Part shown: one piece after another, positions 60,320 through 64,000 of the stretch
How positions within the stretch are numbered: position 1 is the first letter of the stretch
Layout of the letters: the number at the start of each line of letters is the position of its first letter
Assembly (NCBI GenBank): GCA_004764695.1
Contig: SMSO01000034.1
Location: forward strand, 885,501 to 949,500
Source: Schizochytrium sp. TIO01
Taxonomy: Eukaryota; Sar; Bigyra; Thraustochytrida; Thraustochytriidae
Direction: 5' to 3'
DNA: 64,000 nucleotides
The notes under the pieces: model-generated
Databases searched by the model: none
The model's input: only the letters and a program-made list of their open reading frames with translations
What the model was told of the DNA's origin: nothing
Translations under genes and position numbers: made by a program

Positions 60320-61489
60320 AGCACGTGGGGGTGAGTGACCCCTGAATATTTTTTTCTTTCCCATTGTAATGTGCAAACAAACGACAAACAACAAACGAAG
60401 GCAAAAGGAGGCTATACTGTTGCTGAAATTCATTTAAAAAAACACACATGAATGAAGTGTGCCACTCGCATATGGTCGTACATGTGACGGGTTAAGGTAA
60501 CCTATGGAAGTTTTGGTACTTACTTTGTGCTTCACATTTGGCTTGTCAGGTATTCAATAAATGCTCTGATAAGATTTTTTATATTTTTTCTTAAATACAA
60601 AGATTAAAGCCGCCTTCTATTCTTTAAAACGTAGTTCAATCAGATTTGTGCTTCAGCAAATGAGGTCACCTACTTGAGAGAGGCTCTACAGCAAGCCCTT
60701 GACTTTTTAAAATCTGGTAACTAGAGAGCAAAGTGAAGATGTCAATTTCAACTGCACGTAAGACGCTTGGAAAGATAGCGCAAGTACGAAGTGGAGATAT
60801 ATTGCGTGAGTGCACCTTAGGAGAGAACACTGTGTCCTGTACCTATCTACGTACAAAAAGCAAGAAGCTCTTTGGAATGAAGCGAAAAAGGAAAATATGA
60901 ACATGACGTAGAGTAAAAAAAATAGATAAGTTGATAAAGAGCGCTAAAGTTAAAAGTAAGATATGATACGATTTGAACTTCACATAAATCAATCACGATC
61001 AATGTGAAAATAATTGAATTGAGAAGCATGGGTGGGTATACCCAGAGCACCTCATCGTAGTAGTAGTAGCAGTATAGAAATGGACAAAACAAACGAAACG
61101 AAACAGGGGGAGAAGCAATAAAGACATTGTCACAGCAAATGATTGCGGAGCGAATTTCTGCGAGTTGTCGAAAACCTTTGTATCTTTTCAAATGAAGATA
61201 ATCCACCAGAAGGTCCCTTCCTTTTCTTTTACAGCCATTGCACAAAATATATAAAAAGAGAGAAGAAGTGCAAGGCCATACAAAGAAATGGGCTGATACA
61301 GGCATGCATGTGTTGATCAAACCTTGAGTTAACACATGAAAGAAAAAGAGAGAGCTCGGAAAAACTAAGTGAGACTCCTCATATCAGCGATACTTCGTTG
61401 TGAGCAAACAAAGAGAGTCTAGGAACCAGGGTCGATTACTACCATATGTGTACAGTGCACAAATAGGGCTTGTGAGCAAAAGAGAGGGT
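60320..61489. other. Convergent 3' spacer, SNRNP40 / bZIP
   Basis: A 1.2-kb AT-rich tail-to-tail spacer. The open frame at 60847-61335 (minus) contains long hydrophobic, Tyr/Phe-rich AT-driven sequence without a motif and was not called. No RNA gene was seen. Confidence 0.4.
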
Positions 61490-62392
61490 TTACGGGAGGC
61501 AGAGGCGCATGGTCAACTTGTTCACCAGAGAAAGAGCTTCAGGCTTGAGGCGTTGACCATGGACAGTCTTGGCATCCTCAACGGTCTTTTCGAAAAGCCA
61601 ATTGACACGCTCCTGAACCATGTCGACGACAGGCTTGAGGTCTGGGTGTTCGTCAAGTAAACGGGAAAGACGCTCGCTGTCGGACTCCTCTGCACTCGAA
61701 GAAGTGCAAGAGGAACCGGCACGCTGACGCTGACCACCGCACTGGGAGCCATCGTCAGTGCCATCAGAGTGTTTGCGAGAGAGTGTAGAACGAACATCAT
61801 CGTCACTGTGAATGTCGCGGCCCTCATGGCCAAGCTGCTGCTCGAGACGTGCAATTTTGTCCTTGAGCTGCTGGTTCACCATTTGCAGATCCTGCATCTC
61901 CCGCTTGCGCTTGGCACGAGACTTCCTGGATGCAGCGGCGATCTGCTCACGGCGACGCTTGAGCTTCTGTTCGTCAGTGGGAGCCCATCCGGAGGCATCC
62001 GGGGATGCGGACCTTGACGGGGAGGAGTTCTTGGACGAGTTGCCTGCAACGGCGGCAGCTTCGCGTTTCAATCGCAGTTCTTGCTGCTGCTGTTGCTGCT
62101 GCTCGACAGCGCGAATGAGAGGCTCTGTTGCAGCAGGCACGCACGATATCGTCGAGTTCATTCCAGAATTCGACTGTGTGGTGGGGATGGGTGCCTGTTT
62201 GCTAGCTGCTGAGGACAGCTGCGCGATAAGCAGCTGGTGCAAGAAGTTCTCCTCCATTTTGGGTCGCTGCGGCTGCTGCTGGGTTTGCTGAGCCGTCTGC
62301 TGCTGAGTGGACTTGAGCAGGGACTCCAAAGCGCTGGCGCCGTTGGAGGTCTTGCCGTCTACTTTGTTCTGTTGCATGAAGAGCATTGCCAT
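61490..62392 (-). CDS. bZIP transcription factor with Asn-to-Ile change
   Basis: A 300-residue DNA-binding factor. The bZIP spans about 143-190. The basic region is RRREQIAAASRKSRAKRK and the zipper has Leu at 169, 176 and 183. Counting back from Leu169 with the universal N-x7-R-x9-L rule puts the invariant Arg at 159 (present) and the invariant DNA-contacting Asn at 151, which here is Ile. The N-terminus is Gln-rich (several Q runs) and Ser-rich, like an activation domain. The C-terminus has an acidic Ser-rich stretch and a final helix pair with HPDLKPVVDMVQERVNWLF. It is likely nuclear and binds DNA as a dimer, with altered or partner-dependent specificity. It is unspliced from the first ATG. 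Confidence 0.88.
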   Translation of the reverse strand: MAMLFMQQNKVDGKTSNGASALESLLKSTQQQTAQQTQQQPQRPKMEENFLHQLLIAQLSSAASKQAPIPTTQSNSGMNSTISCVPAATEPLIRAVEQQQQQQQELRLKREAAAVAGNSSKNSSPSRSASPDASGWAPTDEQKLKRRREQIAAASRKSRAKRKREMQDLQMVNQQLKDKIARLEQQLGHEGRDIHSDDDVRSTLSRKHSDGTDDGSQCGGQRQRAGSSCTSSSAEESDSERLSRLLDEHPDLKPVVDMVQERVNWLFEKTVEDAKTVHGQRLKPEALSLVNKLTMRLCLP

Positions 62393-64000
62393 CGTCTTGG
62401 CACTCTTGGTGTGTGGTTTGGTGTGATTTGATTTATTTCGGGTTTGCTTCTGCCTTTGTTTCTCTCCGCCTCTTTTTTTCTTTTCTTGGTTCTGTTCAAC
62501 ACTGCTACTATTTTTTATTTTAGTCTACCAGCGCAAAAGAAGAAATGAATTTCGAGTCGGTGTTTTCCTCCTTCTCCTCGGTTTCACTTTCACTTTTTTT
62601 TTATAAAAAATATTTTAATTAAAAAAAACTTGAAGAAACCATTTTAACTTTAAATTGAATTCCAAAAGTTATGCAGCAACAATTCATTTTTGTTTCAATG
62701 ATTTAAAAGGAACACTCTCCCCTCCGTTCGTATGTATTTTCAATGATGGACATCTAGGGAGAGCCATTCGCGATGCATCGATAGTATAGATGAAAATGAA
62801 TGAAAGCGATTACATCACGTTTCTCCCTTTTCAAAAGTCACTCTCGGAGAAACTAGCCACTGTGGCTCCTCTTTTCTTTAAAACAAAAACAAAAAACTTC
62901 AAGTATTCTTACCCTGTAAACATTTTAAAAGAAAGAAAGAATTATTTTAGTTTTTAGTTTTTAATTCGAATAAATGCGAGTATTTACTGATAAAGCTTTT
63001 CAACTTCATCATCATTCATTGGTTGTGACTATGCATCGTCACAGCCTCGCATTCACTTTCCGGTTACCCGTCGATGCGCTGCGGCTCAAACAGATCAAAG
63101 GATGGCGAACACAGACTTTGTTTGCGATTCTGTTGGACGAGTCATCGTCAGAAAGAACCAAACCGGTCTCTCCTGTATTTGAATTTCAACCCACCTTTTT
63201 TGTCTCATCAACTTTTCCATCATCATTTCCATCGGCGAAGAAACTTCAACTTTTCGAAAGAGAGTTCCCTCTTTATCTATTTTTAAAACTATTAATTCGA
63301 ACAATTTTAAAATAAAGAATACTTTCTCGCCGCTCTTCTTCTCGCATTCTGCAATCGATAGAAACGGAGAGAAACAATACATAAAATGAGTTCCTTTATT
63401 TTCTTTATTTTAGAAAATAACCATAGAAAACGATAAAACCTTATTAACGAAGAAGGCGGCGACAGACGATTGGAAAGCCTTCTCGTAAGTAGCTCTCTCT
63501 CCCTCCTTCGAAAGCTATGAACAGAAAGAAAACAAAGGTTCGTTCATTAAGCCTCAAGTGAGCGAGTGGACGAGGATGTTTTTTCTTCAAATAGCTCATA
63601 TTAATGACTCAACGAAATTCAAATCTCTTTCTTTCTACTTAGCCTTGGTTCCTTGCTATGCACGCGGACCAACGATACAGTGCACTCTCAGTCACTCGGC
63701 TGCGTGCTTCAAAGTGAGGCAGACCTACCTAAAGATAGGCGACTACTACATGGTGGCTTTTCTTTCACAGTCTACGCATGCATGCAAAGGCACGGTGCTA
63801 AAACTGGCACAGCATATTAACTTCTTAATTAAAATAAAACGAAATGAAATACTTTTTCTTTTTCTTTTTTAAATTAACTTTCTTGGCCAAAGAGACTCAT
63901 ATAATCTGTCCCATGCATCGCGCGGACTTGTCTTCGACACTACAGATAGTGGAAAATAAGATAAAAATATGATATCATTTGACAATTTAATTTAATTTTT
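62393..64000. other. Spacer upstream of bZIP to window end
   Basis: A 1.6-kb AT-rich region holding the bZIP promoter. An ATG frame at 62974-63315 (113 residues) has no recognisable motif and Phe/Ser-rich, AT-driven composition, so it was not called. A frame at 63558-63872 starts at GTG. No tRNA or repeat of note beyond A/T runs near 62600. Confidence 0.4.

Noticed and set aside
60847-61335. 162-residue hydrophobic minus frame
   Set aside because: Tyr/Phe/Leu-rich from AT-rich DNA in a 3' spacer, with no consistent membrane pattern.
62974-63315. 113-residue ATG frame near the window end
   Set aside because: AT-driven composition, no motif and no promoter evidence.

Overview
This is an intron-poor nuclear segment of a flagellated protist. 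The evidence is long single-exon genes starting at ATG, one clearly spliced gene with GT-AG introns, and eukaryote-only families: spliceosome (PRPF31, SNRNP40), mitochondrial carrier, strawberry notch, tetraspanin, augmin-like, and the dynein regulatory subunit DRC9. AT-rich spacers, moderate coding GC, few introns and this gene mix fit a labyrinthulomycete/thraustochytrid (stramenopile). That placement is inference; no rRNA or organellar marker is present.

Layout, left to right ((-)/(+) is strand): PRPF31 (-), an augmin HAUS6-like coiled-coil protein (+), OGG1 (-), a coiled-coil protein weakly like CCDC87 (+), a 1.57-kilo-residue GAF protein (-), a 4.7-kb divergent spacer full of microsatellites, a mitochondrial NAD/folate-type carrier (+), an unknown membrane protein (-), a single CCCH-finger protein (-), a 4.8-kb spacer with two GC-rich islands and strong hairpins, a three-flavodoxin methionine synthase reductase-like enzyme (-), a PX protein (+), a small mitochondrial protein (-), a NEK-type kinase (+), three-exon DRC9 (-), an HSL-type alpha/beta hydrolase (-), an unknown acidic protein (-), a tetraspanin (+), a DUF202 protein (-), a Cys-loop receptor-like channel (+), strawberry notch (-), SNRNP40 (+) and a bZIP factor (-). 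Neighbours mostly alternate strands, so most spacers are divergent promoters or convergent 3' ends.

There are no operons. Functional themes recur: splicing (PRPF31 in U4/U6, SNRNP40 in U5), flagellum and microtubules (DRC9, NEK-type kinase, HAUS6-like, possibly the CCDC87-like protein), mitochondrion (carrier, DUF202, small presequence protein), and signalling at membranes (tetraspanin, channel, PX, GAF).

The most unusual items are the diflavin reductase with three consecutive, apparently intact FMN domains; a bZIP whose invariant DNA-contacting Asn is Ile; a strawberry notch protein with PDZ-like, PIP-like and SUMO-interacting-like tails; a pentameric-channel-like protein with an unclear N-terminus; a GC-rich non-coding island with a 49-nt near-perfect hairpin; and a repeated CAAGTRRRYTATA-like promoter motif. 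No tRNA, rRNA, CRISPR array, transposase or viral gene was seen.
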